From Sphingobium sp. (lineage in GTDB: Bacteria > Pseudomonadota > Alphaproteobacteria > Sphingomonadales > Sphingomonadaceae): a stretch of DNA of 5,576 nt. The translations under genes were made by a program, and so were the position numbers. Positions 5,024 to 5,576 of this stretch are shown here, one piece after another. The notes beneath the pieces were generated by a model. The model ran no database searches and was not told the origin of the DNA. It saw only the letters and a list, made by a program, of their open reading frames with translations. Position 1 is the first letter of the stretch. Each line of letters opens with the position of its first letter. Location of the stretch: positions 1 to 5,576 of the forward strand of contig JASBTC010000201.1 of assembly GCA_030148625.1 (NCBI GenBank), read 5' to 3'.

Positions 5024-5576
5024 ATGACGGACATCGAACCTTCCGTCACGCTCGTCCGCGATGGCGCGATCGCCGTGCTGACGCTGTCCAATCCCGCACG
5101 ACGCAACGCCTTCACCCCCGAAATGCGGCGATCGCTCACCAGCCATCTCGTCGCCATGTCCAGGGACGATGGCTGCCGGGCGATCATCCTCGCCGGCGAA
5201 GGCGCGCATTTCTGTTCGGGCGCGGACCTTTCGCGCGTCGATCCGAATATGCCGCCTCCATCGATCAATGCCACGCGCGAGAATATGAAGGAGGTGCACG
5301 GCCTGATCCGTGCGATCGCGGCCGGCCCCAAACCGATCGTCGCCGCTGTCGAGGGGATCGCGGCGGGCGGCGGCCTTTCGATCGCGCTGGCCTGCGATCA
5401 CCTGGTCGTCGCCGAAAATGCGCGACTGGTCACCGCCTTTGCCCGTCTCGGGCTGGTCGGCGATCTCGGTATCATGTGGAGCCTTCAGCAGCGCGTCGGC
5501 CCCATTGCGGCGAAACGGCTCCTGATGGCGCCGAACGAAATCGCCGGGGATGCGGCGGTCGCCAAGGGACTCGCCG
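5024..5576 (+). CDS. Crotonase-fold enoyl-CoA hydratase/isomerase family protein (partial, cut by window end)
   Basis: The first 184 residues of a crotonase-family protein; the frame runs off the window, and a full gene would be near 260 residues. It binds acyl-CoA and stabilises an enolate through two oxyanion-hole amides, here CSGADL (about 64-69) and GIAAGGGL (111-118). The two hydratase glutamates (GGGxE and PE) are replaced by S119 and, by my alignment, F139. Instead the segment reads FARLGLVGDLG, with D147 at the place of the Asp used by PaaG-type isomerases (usual form GLVPDxG, here with Gly for Pro). An enoyl-CoA isomerase or another crotonase activity is therefore likelier than plain hydration. 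The ATG at 5024 lies four bases after the amidohydrolase stop. A weak CAGG eight bases upstream, plus coupling, would serve initiation. Confidence 0.9.
   Translation, partial: MTDIEPSVTLVRDGAIAVLTLSNPARRNAFTPEMRRSLTSHLVAMSRDDGCRAIILAGEGAHFCSGADLSRVDPNMPPPSINATRENMKEVHGLIRAIAAGPKPIVAAVEGIAAGGGLSIALACDHLVVAENARLVTAFARLGLVGDLGIMWSLQQRVGPIAAKRLLMAPNEIAGDAAVAKGLA

Noticed and set aside
4123..5331. Minus-strand open frame of 402 codons opposite the amidohydrolase and crotonase
   Set aside because: It is antisense to two well-supported genes and across their junction, and its composition is typical of a GC-rich shadow frame.
1..5576. CRISPR array, tRNA, rRNA, riboswitch or origin
   Set aside because: No regularly spaced repeats, cloverleaf, conserved rRNA segments or AT-rich iteron clusters were seen on reading both strands.

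Overview
The window is GC-rich, compactly packed DNA of alphaproteobacterial character. A sphingomonad is the best guess, judging from codon use, overlapping ATGA gene junctions, the catabolic gene types and a REP-like ATTCCCGC...GCGGGAAT repeat in a convergent intergenic gap. No taxonomic marker gene is present, so this is an inference. The content looks like part of an accessory cluster for CoA-thioester catabolism of a carboxylic acid, such as a terpenoid, steroid-like or aromatic compound.

Layout. (1) Positions 1-1603, plus strand: the last codons of an unseen gene overlap a thiolase-fold protein (18-1199). Two bases later comes a small zinc-ribbon/OB-fold DUF35 partner (1202-1603). (2) Positions 1604-1831: a convergent gap with a short tandem octamer array and a large perfect inverted repeat whose arms are themselves hairpins. 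(3) Positions 1832-3942, minus strand: a LysR-type regulator followed, with an ATGA overlap, by a CaiB/BaiF-type (class III) CoA-transferase. (4) Positions 3943-4161: a divergent control region with two palindromes. (5) Positions 4162-5576, plus strand: an ACMSD-like amidohydrolase-fold protein followed by a crotonase-fold (enoyl-CoA hydratase/isomerase) gene cut by the window end.

How they may work together (inference). The CoA-transferase would load CoA onto the substrate acid. The crotonase would act on an unsaturated acyl-CoA intermediate. The thiolase-fold/DUF35 pair would cleave a C-C bond and release a CoA product. The LysR protein probably controls its own operon and the divergent amidohydrolase-crotonase operon from the 219-bp shared region.

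Several genes depart from their textbook family at the catalytic residues. The thiolase lacks the nucleophilic Cys, which fits a DUF35-partnered aldolase of the Ltp2 kind. The amidohydrolase lacks most metal ligands. The crotonase lacks both hydratase glutamates. The LysR gene appears to start at a rare ATT codon. No clearly new system is visible; these residue-level oddities and the nested repeat are what deserve a second look.
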